In this document: in pieces, positions 33,922 through 44,203 of the stretch
Numbering within the stretch: the first letter of the stretch is position 1
Layout: every line of letters begins with the position of its first letter
From: Lepraria neglecta
Lineage: Eukaryota; Ascomycota; Lecanoromycetes; Lecanorales; Stereocaulaceae
Length of the DNA: 64,000 nt
Assembly (NCBI GenBank): GCA_033220425.1
Contig: CM065652.1
Location: forward strand, 930,001 to 994,000
Direction: 5' to 3'
Made by a program: the position numbers and the translations under genes
The notes under the pieces: model-generated
What the model saw: only the letters and a program-made list of their open reading frames with translations
Told to the model about the DNA's origin: nothing
Database searches by the model: none

Positions 33922-36900
33922 TCACAGATCCTCCAAAAACTTTGAATCCCTAGCCGGACTATCACTCTTCCTCTCTCCTCCCACCACGGCTGGCGGGCTC
34001 AACTTTTCGCTATCAAACGTATCCCTCGCCTCCTCAAACTCCTGATCTCCACCCGCGGAGGTACTCTCCGCCTTCCCGTGCCCCTTCAACGCTGGATCCA
34101 AAGCACTGCCTCCAAGCGCGGGGTCCACGTTCCCAGTGTGCTGTTTGGCGGCTTCCTGTCGTACAAACTCCTCTTGCGTAAGCTGCTGCCTATTATCGCG
34201 GGGCACAGCGCTCCGACCGCGCGTATCCTCGTCGCTGCTCAAGGAGCTGATGGAGGGGGATGATGATTCACGCTGGACAGCGCCCGTGGCACGGGGCGAG
34301 GGATCGTAAATCTCATCTTCTGCAGGGCTGACGACGGGGACTTCTGTAGAAATAGTAGGTGCAATTGGAGTATCTTTACCTGCCATGGCGACTTCACGCA
34401 TGGAAGACTCGCCTTGCTCGGAGCTTGTCTTTGTGGTCTCAGGGGCCGTGAGGTTGGCGCCGCCAACGAAGGCTTTTTCTTTGGTTTCCGTTCCGGGGGC
34501 GGTAGTTTCGGGCTTTGCGGGCTTGCTGGAGCGACGGAATTTGGTTTTGAGCCAGGAAGAAACACCTTTCGGTTCCTTGGACTTGGGAGAAGTGCCGCCT
34601 GTTACTGTTGTTTCCATTGTCGCTTGTGGGGCAAGGGGAGCTACTCTGGCAGCAACGGGAGTATCGTGCTTTATCGTTGATGAAGGCTCTGCTATGACTG
34701 GAGCTTGCGTTGTGACTGGGGCTTGCGCTGTGACTGGAGCTGGAGTAACTTCTGTGACGGCCGTAGTCTCTGTGGCTGGTACTGGAGCAATCTCTGCTTT
34801 GACAATGGGGGCTTCCTCGACGGTTTCGGTTGCATTTGCTGCCTCTTGGGCCTTTATCGCTGGAGGTTCCCATCCTGAGCCCGATATAGCTTCGTTTTCA
34901 ACGGGTGTGTTGAAAACACGCTGTGCAATCGTGGCAGCGTCGCCGCTCAAATGTGCTCCTGACGCTGTAACACTCTCTGCGGTGACGGCGGGCTCAAGCT
35001 CGGGTTCCTCTGTAGCGGCTGTTGGGAGGTTTGCTTGGCTCATGGTGAGCTCTTCCCTCTCAGACATGGGTATGAAAGTCGGCGCAATCCTCTCCTCGTC
35101 ACCTGGGAGAGGCTGTAGCCTGGGCTCTTCAGCGGCAATGTTTGGCTCAACGTGGGGAACGGGATCGAGGGCTGGCGGTTCTGGTTCTATGACGGGCTCT
35201 GTAACAATAGTCTCCGCAACCACCTCTTCCTGGACTGGAACCTTGGCGGCGACCCTGGCATCCCTCGACTTGCGCTTTTCTTCGTCACGAAGGCGCTTCT
35301 CCTCGACCTTTCTTGCTTTTTCTTCTTCTTTCCTAGCCCTGGCCTCACGCTTCTCGTCCTCTGTGTGCTGTCAGCATACGCAATTTTGTACTCTGTGGAA
35401 ACCGGACTTACCCTTGAAGCGCTTCCATGCCGCCTTAGTTTGGGCATCACGCTCCCTTTGATCTTGATCTTTCTCTGCAGCGAGTCTTTCACGCTCAAGT
35501 TGTTGCTGCCGCAGCTCTTCGTCTCTTGCTCGCTGCCTCTCAGCGGCTAGGGTAACCTCATCCAACGTCGGCTGTACTTTTGTGAGGGCAATCGCATCAA
35601 TATCTGTTTGATCCATATATCTGCCTCCACCGATGTTCACTTTCCCATGATTGACCATTCTCGCGGAGCTATCAGCGTCTGCTTTGGCTCTGGCCTTTGC
35701 TTCCCATTCAGCCATCATGGCTGGAGAGACTTTGCCGGTTTCGTTGAAGACTTTCTCGTCCATACCCTGTATACGAGCTGTGACATTCCTTTGGGCAGCA
35801 GCCATGAGCGAATCTCTGTCTTTTTGGCGCTTCTTGTTGTCGACTTGGTCGATCTTGGCCGTGAACAAAGACATTTCGTTTCGTATTTGTCTTGAACGTT
35901 CCTCATCATCCTCGCCTGCTTGCCCGTCGCTGGACGCTCGTCTTCGAGTGCGACCTCGGATCGAAAGTTTATGAGCCTGTGGAGTTTGCTGTGTCCCATA
36001 GTATGTCCTATAGGCTGTATGCTCGTCGTGGAGTTTAGCCAGGCGCTCAGATGCTAGCTTCTGGGCGGCTTCCTGCAGGTTTGCATATTGTGGAACTTGA
36101 TGCGATTCATCTGATAAAGCCGAAGTCGGACGGTTGTGAGCGTGGGCAGCACCATAGCGGCTATCAGCTGCACTTTGATCGAATGCAGCGGCTTCGATGG
36201 CCCTCTGCTGAACGTTGTACATCTGCTGTGCCATGGCTACGGCTGAAGCACGCAATGTAGCCTGTTTGTTCTTCTCTTCTATTTCCGGCGCGACTGGAGG
36301 ATGCGACGTGTACATTTCGCGCGAGAGGTTGGTGACGGCTGCATTGTGTATCTTGCCTGCATTGATACGGGGACCTGTGGAGGTCGCAGGTGCGGCTCGC
36401 GGAGAACCCCTGGAGACAGATGTCGCTGCTTTCAGAGCGTTTGCAGCAGAGTTCTTAGAGTCTGGGTATAAGCTAGGTGGTTCGACGGGTGTAGACCCAG
36501 CTCTTTTTCGACTGCTAGCCATTGACTGGGTAGCAGCCATCATTGCTCTCTTTTCGCCGTCTTCCGTGTGACCATAGTCTAGCTGTGGACTCAATCCCTT
36601 CATTCGCATTGCCTGACCTGCTGCTGAGTTACCAGCATCAGTTGGCCCTGGTCTCCAAATTTTTACATCTCCCCCCTCTTTCGTAGCGAGAAGCGCGGCT
36701 TTGGAGCCAGTTGCGCTTAGCTCCGGGTGCCACAAGGGGGCAGCTTTGTAGTCTTTGGCTAGCATGGCAGCTTTGTTGGCAGCTGGTATGTCGCCGGGTT
36801 TCCAATATTCGAATGTCTTCTTGTTCTGGTTAGCCAGAGTTGCGGCTGCTCCAGCTGAAGCTTCCGAGTTGGTGACACCAATGACAGGGAAAGCTGGTAG

Positions 36901-37208
36901 ATCTTGAGGTTCGGCATGTGTCAGTGATGTCGCAGCGGCTAGAAGGGACAATTAGCCAAAGGCGCCTTGAGAGAAGAGTAAGTACATCATTCTCTCACCA
37001 GCCGATGATAGCTTGTTGTCTTCGTCTAAGGGGTATTTGCTCGACTTGCTGGGCTTGGTTACTGATTTGTTGTCTTTACCCCTGGTGACGTATAGAGCTG
37101 CAGTGGCAGCTTGCGAATGTTAGCCAGTATTCGAGCAATCTGCGCGTGAGCCTCTCGAAGCCGGAGCGTACCTTGATCTTCCAGCTTCTGCGACTTGGTA
37201 GACGCCAT
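33922..37208 (-). CDS. eis1: Eisosome protein 1 homologue (4 exons, 1037 aa)
   Basis: Exons are 37208-37172, 37109-36999, 36938-35412 and 35360-33922, joined into 1038 codons. The N-terminus MASTKSQKLEDQAATAALYV and the following Ala-rich repeats (AAATSLTHAEPQDLPAFPV, ANQNKKTFEYWKPG, AAMLAKDYKAAPLWHPELS, KAALLATKEGGDVKIWRPG) are the hallmark of Eis1. A charged coiled-coil follows (about residues 430-620, rich in RQRARDEELRQQQLERERL-type sequence). The C-terminal half is an acidic, Pro/Thr/Ala/Val-rich disordered tail. Eis1 helps assemble eisosomes, the furrow-forming plasma-membrane domains. A 358-codon frame on the opposite strand (34385-35461) is a compositional shadow of this tail. Its neighbour sfk1 also acts at the plasma membrane. 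Confidence 0.92.
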
Positions 37209-37779
37209 GCTGTGAAACGGGATGCCTTTTCGAGACCTTTTTTGATTACAGCTGTTCGAATGCGGCCAAACAAATCATGCGACAACGTCGCTTGTCCACA
37301 TTTGTAATGGGACTGAACAGATGAATGGTCGAATGGATTGTTTAGGAGTGACAGCTGCAGTGAAAGTGGGAACCCTACCCTCATTTGCCAGTGAAGTCCA
37401 GACGCCGCTAGTGTACGATGACGTTGAGGCGCTCCGAATCCTCGAGTATAAACAGTAATTACCGTTTTCCTTAGCATTCACTAAATATACCACTACCTTT
37501 TACTTACCTTTGAATTTCGCGATCGTTATCATAGACTGGATTTACCAGACCGTTACGTGCTTTTAAGGCGGTCATTCATTAGACCCTGCGGCTGCACCTT
37601 CCAATGTTTATTGACTTGCACATATCCTCCATCTAACAATCGAACGTCTACTCCAGCATACTTCCAACTCCATGAAATATCAGTCATTCCTCTGCTATTG
37701 TCTCACGATGAATTGACCCTTCTACACAGCACTGTAACTACACAGAACAATCGACAAGTAGGACTATGCACGAGGAGCT
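37209..37779. other. Divergent promoter region of eis1 and the phosphatase gene
   Basis: Only short unsupported frames are present. The region presumably holds both promoters. Confidence 0.5.
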
Positions 37780-38682
37780 ATGTCGACCCCCCAACCTAGC
37801 CTCGTCCCCTCCACGCCCCTCACATCAATCCTCAACTTCCGCGACGTAGGTCTCACAATCAACGCTCTCCTCCCCACATCTCTCCTCCGTCCCTGCCTCT
37901 TCTACCGCAGCGCGCGCCCTGACAATGCCTCCCCTGCCGACCGAACCGCCCTCACCTCGACCTACCACATCAATAGCATAATCGACCTGCGCTCCACAAC
38001 TGAGCTCATCAATCAAGCCAATAAACGCAATGCCAAAATCCCCAGCTCTGCGGTGGTACCTCACACCGAGTTCCGTGTTGCAGAGCCAGTCAAAATAGAT
38101 GGGGTTAACTACCATGAGATGAACTTGAACGGAGGAGCTTTTGCTCGGGCGCTGCTATGGAGGCTGAGATGGTCTAGCCTTGCCAAGTTGCTTTCGTACA
38201 TGGCGTTGGGATACAGGACTGAAGCCATCGCCATCGTTGGAAGCGAAGTCATGGCGCCGAGGGGGCTGATTGGGCTAGGGAAAGATAGTCTCAACCATGG
38301 GACATCAGAGCTTCGAGATGTCTTTTCACTACTCGCTGATTCGAAGAGCTATCCAATACTAGTACATTGCACGCAAGGAAAGGATCGCACAGGCCTTGTG
38401 GTACTGCTGCTACTGCTTTTGTGTGACGTCCCCGTGGATGCTATCAGTACGGATTACATGGCTAGTGAGCGGGAATTGGCGAGCGAGAGAGAAGAGAGGC
38501 TAAAGGAGATGAGGGAGATTGGGATGGGCGAGGAGTTTGCTGGTTGTCCGGTTGGATGGGCGGAGGAGATGGTGCGGTATATTCAGGAGGTTCAAGGGGG
38601 TGTGGGTAGGTATATGGAGGGCATTGGGGTTGATAAGGGAATGCAGGAGAGGATTAGGGGAATGATGCTGGAGAAGCGGTAG
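37780..38682 (+). CDS. Tyrosine-phosphatase-like protein (Y_phosphatase3 family, 300 aa)
   Basis: This is a single exon. The N-terminal part has LTSILNFRDVG, LRPCLFYRSARPDNAS and INSIIDLRSTTEL, the strand-loop elements of the fungal and bacterial protein-tyrosine/lipid phosphatase group that includes mycobacterial PtpB. The active-site loop is VHCTQGKDRTG, with nucleophile Cys197 and Arg203 in the CX5R arrangement. The Lys-Asp inside the loop is typical of this group and suggests broader specificity, including phosphoinositides; that is inference. The C-terminal segment SERELASEREERLKEMREIG is helical. No targeting signal was seen, so it is probably cytosolic. Confidence 0.85.
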   Translation: MSTPQPSLVPSTPLTSILNFRDVGLTINALLPTSLLRPCLFYRSARPDNASPADRTALTSTYHINSIIDLRSTTELINQANKRNAKIPSSAVVPHTEFRVAEPVKIDGVNYHEMNLNGGAFARALLWRLRWSSLAKLLSYMALGYRTEAIAIVGSEVMAPRGLIGLGKDSLNHGTSELRDVFSLLADSKSYPILVHCTQGKDRTGLVVLLLLLLCDVPVDAISTDYMASERELASEREERLKEMREIGMGEEFAGCPVGWAEEMVRYIQEVQGGVGRYMEGIGVDKGMQERIRGMMLEKR

Positions 38683-38774
38683 TGAAAGGAAATTCAATTA
38701 TGACTGTGTATAAGCTGCAGCTGATGCCACGGCCCCATCCCTACCAGCCAGGAACCCCAAAACTCCAAGGCTAA

Positions 38775-40097
38775 TCACCGCTGTCCTCTTCTCGGCCTTT
38801 CCCTGGCTGAGCTTTCAGGACGAACATTGACGCCATAACCGGATCCGTAAGGAACCACATCAACCTGTACACCATCACCGTCATCGTCACTGTCCGTGCC
38901 TTCTTCGCTGTCACTCACGTCAGGGGTGTCTCGGCTTGAATATCCCCTTCGCTGCAAGGAGGGTTCTGAGGAGCGAGCCTGTGCCTCACCCCTGACACGC
39001 AGATAGTGTACGTCTGGCTGAGGACTTGACACTATTCTGCGGCCTTGAATATATTGCGCAGGCATTTGAGGTAGAGGAGCTGAATAGGCTTGATAGTAGT
39101 AGGGGTCTGTCGGATATGGTTGAGTGGTGGCTGACGAAGAGGATCGAGATCGAGGTGTCCAGTTAGCATCATCTGGCAAACTTCGAGAGGACAACGGAGA
39201 ACGAGGTTTGGGCGAAGGCTGCGGAGGCTCGGGACCTGAGTATCGCTGCTTACCTGGACGTGGAAGGGGAGGGGGAATCTCGTGCCAGGCTATGGGAGCT
39301 CGCGGACCGTGAGCCAGAGCCTGATGACCTGCCCTGTGGTGCTGTGGTCGGTGGGTAATGACCAAGAGGTGAGAAGGCAGGCACTCCAGTTGCGCCGGGA
39401 ACTAGAATACCAGGTGGTGTAGCTCTTCTAGAACTAGACGAACTTTCACCGTCGTAGCCTGAGAAATACCCTTTGCTTTTTCTCTTGCCTGGCTTTTGGT
39501 CCTTCGATGCACCGCTTGACTGACCGCTGCTGCGACGTCGATCAGTGCCCTTCAAGTCTAACGCAGAACTTCTTCGCGGAGCTTGGTCCTTCGCGGCCAG
39601 CTCTTTCCGTCTCTTGCGCTGGAGGGCATCCAGCTCGGGTTGCGTCAACTTGACATTGGTCTTACCCAGCATCTGCGCTCGATGTATGCGTTCCAAAGCT
39701 TTCTGCACAAGCAACTCTTCCTTATCCCTGAGAGCCAGTTGCATCGTTCTGCCAGCTCCGTCATCCGAATTCTCGCTTTCCTCCGAAGATTCTGAAGTTC
39801 CCGAGTAATCATCGTCCTTTCGACGCCGTGAGCGGCGGCCTAAATCTTCCCCAGTAAAATGCAATTCATCGCTAAGAAAAGCCCCGTCTAAGCCAACGCC
39901 CTGTCCGTCATCTTCATCGCTGTCTAATTCTTCAACCCGTCCATCATCATCCCATTCTTGCGTATGCTTGCCTGAACCACTCCGCCTCTTCCCCGGACGA
40001 GCCCCTGATGGTCTTCCCCATAAGGGCGAATCTTTTGGAGTTCGCGGCCGACCACCTAGACCGCCTCCTCTGAAAAACTTGTCTCGATCGGCTTATC
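38775..40097 (-). CDS. Disordered Ser/Arg/Pro-rich protein, gene model incomplete
   Basis: One frame is open from just after a TAA near 40097 down to 39250; a second carries on from the overlap (39365) to a TAA at 38775. The first part contains GGRPRTPKDSPLWGRPSG, EWDDDGRVEELDSDEDDGQG and a helical segment KEELLVQKALERIHRAQMLG. The second is Pro/Ser/Tyr-rich and ends in an acidic patch (DVSDSEEGTDSDDDGDG) and ARERPRRGQR. Both halves look like one protein. The switch could be an intron using the GTAAGC donor near 39254 or a one-base error. There is no in-frame ATG at the front: the open frame begins beside a TTTTTCAG acceptor-like site within the last codons of the PRA1 gene. The family is not recognised. 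Confidence 0.55.
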
Positions 40098-40586
40098 CAT
40101 GAAGGATGCGTGGCCGAGAGTCGTCACGCCGATAGCTCCAACCAACCATAAGGCTGTTGAGATTGGAGAAGCCCAAATGAAAAGTGGGACTCCAATGATG
40201 AAAAGGCCAGTGTACATCTGGGATGATGTAAGACGGGTAAAGCCCAGCTCGAGATCTCGGCCATCCAGTCTCTTAATCAGGAAGAGTCCAGCGCCCATGA
40301 AGATCATGTCAAACAGCAAAGCGAAATTGGTCAGAAGACTGTAGATTGTGAGCATCAGGGCTACTGCGAAGTAGTTGCTCGAGAAGTATGACAGGTTGTA
40401 GTTGACTCTGCTTTGGACGTCGCCGAAGTTGGCGGGTTTCGAAAGACGCTTGAAGTCGAGAAACTCGGAGATGGGCTTGAGGTTGGCGAATCTGGTACTA
40501 ATAGACTGCGAGCGTACGCCCTCGAAGCGAGATCCAAGGTTGAGGCGAGAGGTCAGAACCTCGATAGGGATGTTGATTCGAGACAT
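40056..40586 (-). CDS. PRA1-family prenylated Rab acceptor (176 aa)
   Basis: This is a single exon. The ATG at 40586 (MSRINIPIEVLTSRLNLG) is preferred over an in-frame ATG at 40664, which adds 26 Pro/Ser-rich residues. Family segments include FLDFKRLSKPANFGDVQSRV, RVNYNLSYFSSNYFAVALML and two paired hydrophobic hairpins (ALMLTIYSLLTNFALLFDMI and LFIIGVPLFIWASPISTALW). PRA1/Yip3 proteins sit in ER and Golgi membranes, bind prenylated Rab GTPases and help deliver them to membranes. The final codons, ending SFSEEAV, overlap the open frame of the downstream gene on the same strand in a different frame. Confidence 0.9.
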   Translation of the reverse strand: MSRINIPIEVLTSRLNLGSRFEGVRSQSISTRFANLKPISEFLDFKRLSKPANFGDVQSRVNYNLSYFSSNYFAVALMLTIYSLLTNFALLFDMIFMGAGLFLIKRLDGRDLELGFTRLTSSQMYTGLFIIGVPLFIWASPISTALWLVGAIGVTTLGHASFMDKPIETSFSEEAV

Positions 40587-41198
40587 TGTTGGGGCAAGAG
40601 ATTTGGGCCTTGATTGGGATGGAGAGGGCTGATTTGGGCTGCCTTGAAGGTGTGGAGGTTCCAAGGTGAAAAGACGGAATTCTGCATTTAGTCAGTCAGG
40701 GAAGGTGGTCACACAGCGGCGATCGACTTACAGGTCTTAGTGAAGATAGTAGCGAGTGGCTAGAAAGACGAGTACTGGGCTTTGGCAGCTGAGAAGAAGT
40801 AATTCGAGGCGTGAGAACAATGAATGAACGTATGCTTGTTCGGAGAACTTAATAGAAAAATCTTGGAGCCTGTCCGAAGCGGACAGGGGTACCTTCAGCC
40901 TAGGGAGACCATTGCGGCCTCGAGCACTTTAGCTAACGTTCGTACCCCTATCGGAATTTTCACGGTTCTCCAATCTATGAGAAGATGATGGGAAGAGTGC
41001 CCTTAAAGTATTGACTATTGAGCACCGATTTTCTCCCCGGGCTTACTCGCAGACGCTGTGTGCTTCCCCACATGCACAGTTCCTTGATTCGGACCACTGG
41101 TGCCACGAATTCACGATCGCGGCCGAAAAAGCCTAAAAAATACCGTTGTACCTTCTCGAGCCCTTAATTAAGGCACACACGCATTACACTCTGCCATC
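40587..41198. other. Divergent promoter region of PRA1 and ERJ5-like genes
   Basis: No gene was seen. A TTAATTAA palindrome lies at about 41164-41171, roughly 30 bp upstream of the J-protein start. Both flanking products act in the secretory pathway, so shared control is possible but not shown. Confidence 0.45.
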
Positions 41199-42470
41199 AT
41201 GAGAATACCGCTGTTCATATTACTGGTCTCCAGTGCTCTAATGGCGCTGGTTGCTGGCTTCACTAAAGAAGACCATGAAATATTCAGACTACGAGACGAG
41301 CTAGCAGCTACAGAAGGCCCTGAGGTGACATTTTATGGTAAATTTTGATTTTCTCTCGCTGTAGACCTTTGCTAACTGTGTTGTTTGCGTTCAGATTTCC
41401 TCGGTGTGAAGTACAGTGCCTCTCAAGATGAAATCGGCAAAGCCTACAGAACCAAGTCCCGAAAAATACATCCAGACAAAGCCAAACAGTCCTTCATAGC
41501 CTCGAGAGCAAAGGCGACGTCCAAATCAAAACTGGGGCAGAAGAGCAAAAAGCCTGCTGTGCACGTCAACAAAGCCCCTTCGGATAACGAGATCCAAGCA
41601 GCAGTGAAGAAAGCTAGCGAACGATATGCTCGACTGGGCGTGATCACCGAGATTTTGAAAGGACCTGGTCGGGAAAGATATGATTACTTCCTAAGCAATG
41701 GCTTTCCCAAGTGGCGAGGTACTGGTTACTACTACGCACGCTTTCGCCCCGGTCTCGGCACGGTGCTTGTCGGCTTATTCACGTTTGGTGGAGGATTGGT
41801 ACACTATGGAGCTCTGTACCTGAGTTGGAAAAGGCAGAGGGTTTTTGTGGAGCGATTGATTCGAGACTCGAGAAAAGCTGCTTGGGGGGACGACTCGGGG
41901 ATCAGAGGTATACCAGGTGTTGATGGGACCATGACTGGAACGACAGCGACACCACCACCTCAAGCCCTTGCGCAGGAGAACGGGGCTGCTGTGCTCAACC
42001 GACGGCAGAAACGAATGCAAGAGAGGGAAAGCAAGAAGGAGGACAAGAAATCCAAAGGGTCTAGGCGTAGCGGTACGAGCACGCCCCTCGAATCTGAGCC
42101 TGAGCCTGGTCCGCAGGGAACGAAGAAGAAGGTACAAGCACCGAATGGAAAGGTGATGATCGTGGATTCGGTTGGAAATGTTTTCCTTGAGGGGGAAGAC
42201 GAGGAAGGCTCAAAGCAGGAATTTCTGCTGGATCCTGATGAGCTACCGAAGCCTACCTTCAGACAAACGATACTATTCCGACTTCCTGCATGGACCTACT
42301 CCACCATGAAAAGCCGGATTTCTGGTGCCCATTCAAATTATGAGCAGGCTGAGCTCGCAGACTTGGAGGTCACTAACGTCGGAGAAGACGAAGGTGCTGG
42401 CCAGGAGCCGAAGTCTTCAGTCAATGGCTCAGTACGGAAACGTGGAAAGAGAAATGGTAAAGTACAATGA
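41199..42470 (+). CDS. ERJ5: ER membrane J-domain protein, Erj5-like (2 exons, 404 aa)
   Basis: Exons are 41199-41337 and 41395-42470, with a 57-nt intron containing a GCTAAC branch site. A signal peptide (MRIPLFILLVSSALMALVAG) precedes TKEDHEIFRLRDEL, then a J domain starting FYDFLGVKYSASQDEIGKAY with its HPD at residues 72-74 (RKIHPDKAK). The domain carries a Lys/Ser-rich insert before ERYARLGVITEIL. A membrane helix lies at about 160-183 (LGTVLVGLFTFGGGLVHYGA), followed by a basic, Ser-rich cytosolic tail. This topology puts the J domain in the ER lumen, where Erj5-type proteins stimulate the Hsp70 Kar2/BiP and support folding and ER homeostasis. Confidence 0.9.
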
Positions 42471-43262
42471 CGAGTCATAGCGTACATTATGTCCTGGTCT
42501 ACAAAAAGTTGTATTTGTTGTATAATACCCCATAAAACGAATCAAATTATGTGCATCATGCTGCCTTAGCATACACTGATCCCAATAGGGTTTTACATCT
42601 CTATTCACTGAGCATCGCCAAGGTTCTGGAGTTCTGGAGAGGTTTTCGAGCAGGGAAATTAGAAGTTGCCGCTCAGTCCATGCTGAAAACATCTTGTTCA
42701 CCGGAAATTCGGGCTGGGAAGTTAGAAGTTTCTGCTCAAATTTCTTTGAAAACAACGTTGTTGCCAGATATACGAGCTAGGAAATCCAAAGTTCATGCTC
42801 AGAACGTTCTAGAAATATATCTGCTGCTGGAATGTCGAGCCGGGACGCTGGAACTCCTTTCCAAAATTGTCACCAGTTCTCAAACGAGGCCCATCGCTTA
42901 AAAATTCAAAACTGCCCTTTGAGGCTAGTACCGTGGATTTTGCGATAACGAAGCAGCCTAAAGTTTCTTTCAAAATCTCTTTACTAACAAATGTCGAGCG
43001 GAAATACTGGAACCTGATGCTAAAGTCTGGTAGCAAACGGCTTAATTTTGGAGTATCTACCCATCCAAAACAGGCTACATAGACTGCTCTTCGCATCGTA
43101 TTATCATTATTGACAAGACTCCTCCAATTCGTATGCAATGAAACAGCTTTTTGAAACTAAATCACCGCCTTTCATCGGCTCTTCCGCAGTCAGTCATTGC
43201 CAAAATCGCAGCTCTGACAACATACAAATAGATCACTCGCCACCAAAACCCCCCCGCAACGC
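42471..43262. other. Intergenic region holding a degenerate tandem array
   Basis: Apart from the 63-bp array listed separately, no gene is supported. A further related stretch beginning CGAGCGGAAATACTGG occurs at about 42993, so decayed units may extend to about 43050. Confidence 0.45.
42647..42892 (+). repeat. 63-bp degenerate tandem repeat array (about four units)
   Basis: Units begin at 42647, 42710, 42773 and 42836, each opening with a CGAGC(A/T/C)-(G)GGAA-like sequence and spaced exactly 63 bp. Because 63 is a multiple of three, one plus-strand frame (42551-42901) reads through all units and gives 21-residue repeats: RAGKLEVAAQSML..., RAGKLEVSAQISL..., RARKSKVHAQNVL..., RAGTLEL. The units differ at many sites, so the array is old. 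Whether it is or was translated is unknown. Confidence 0.75.
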
Positions 43263-43757
43263 TCAAACAAACATCTTAGCAATCTTCATCAACCCCTCCA
43301 CCCCACCCCCACCCATCCCACCCATACCTCCAAACTCACTCCCCCCAAATCCCCCATGCCTCCCTCCTTTACCGGCCCCAACCATCTGATTCAAACCCGC
43401 TGGCAACCTGATTCCAAACTTCGCTAATACCCCAGCTAGCGCACCTCCGGTAAGCAGCGGTAGAATCATCATGAGTAATTTGACAGGATGTCTGCGCGCA
43501 TAGTCGTAAAGCCAGCTTAGGTGACGTTTTATCTGGGATATTATGTGACTGATGTAGCCTGAGCGGGAACGAGCTCGGCCTGAGCCTCGTGAGGAGGAGG
43601 ATGTTGTGTAGAAGTATCCTCGGTCTTTACTGGATGAGTGGTGGGAGCGAGTGTCATGGTCACGGTCATGGTCACGGTCGTGGTGCGAGTGCGAGTGCGA
43701 GTGCGAGTGCGAGTGCGAGGAGGTACGGCGCGGGGGTTTGGGGCTGAACCAGGACAT
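43263..43757 (-). CDS. His/Ser-Asp/Arg-repeat small membrane protein (164 aa)
   Basis: This is a single exon starting MSWFSPKPPRRTSS. Residues about 14-37 are alternating Ser-His then His-Asp-Arg-Asp repeats (HSHSHSHSHSHHDRDHDRD). A Ser/Arg-rich linker precedes a conserved-looking core, HLSWLYDYARRHPVKLLMMI, with a hydrophobic helix LLMMILPLLTGGALAGVLA. A Gly/Met-rich tail ends VEGLMKIAKMFV. The core resembles small fungal proteins of unknown function, from memory. The alternating His tract could bind metal, but that is inference. The plus-strand 138-codon frame at 43651-44067 is a shadow. Confidence 0.7.
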   Translation of the reverse strand: MSWFSPKPPRRTSSHSHSHSHSHSHHDRDHDRDHDTRSHHSSSKDRGYFYTTSSSSRGSGRARSRSGYISHIISQIKRHLSWLYDYARRHPVKLLMMILPLLTGGALAGVLAKFGIRLPAGLNQMVGAGKGGRHGGFGGSEFGGMGGMGGGGVEGLMKIAKMFV

Positions 43758-44203
43758 TGTTGCTGATTTCGTGCGAAAAGAGAGATATTATGGCTCGATT
43801 GATTTCTGTGTGGGCACTGAGAGAGATCTGCTTGCAATGTTAAGGAGGGTGGAAAGCTTGGAAGATGAAGCGATTCCTATTCCTATTCCTATGGTGAGAC
43901 TCGAATGGATGGCTGGGAATTTTTCTTCAGACTCCGAGCTTCAGCTGCCAAGAGTTGTGTTTCCGGGACGGCCCGAAGCTAAGGTCTGGTGGCGCCAATT
44001 CAGGTTTGAACCAAATCGCATGCCTGTTGCCGCGTCCGTGGCAATCAATAATGCCCGCAATCGATGACGCTCACAGACTCGCTCAACCTGACGACCATCT
44101 GATATTGAGGAGGCCTGTGTCCAATTTGGATGGATCGAGTCTTGTTTCCATCTTGCGAAACGATACGAGGCTGAAGCGCTCTAACTGAATCAGCTATCAT
44201 TAT
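43758..44203. other. Intergenic region
   Basis: There is no supported gene. The missing N-terminal half of the GH43 sequence that follows was looked for here and not found in any frame. Confidence 0.45.

Noticed and set aside
34385-35461. 358-codon open frame on the plus strand
   Set aside because: It lies wholly antisense to the Eis1 tail and its Val/Ala/Gly/Ser-rich text is the complement of that tail's Pro/Thr/Ala/Glu-rich codons; no domain or start context.
43651-44067. 138-codon plus-strand frame with Trp-Ser-Arg and Cys-Glu repeats
   Set aside because: Antisense reading of the His-Ser/His-Asp-Arg repeat tract of the 164-residue protein; upstream and downstream parts have no features.
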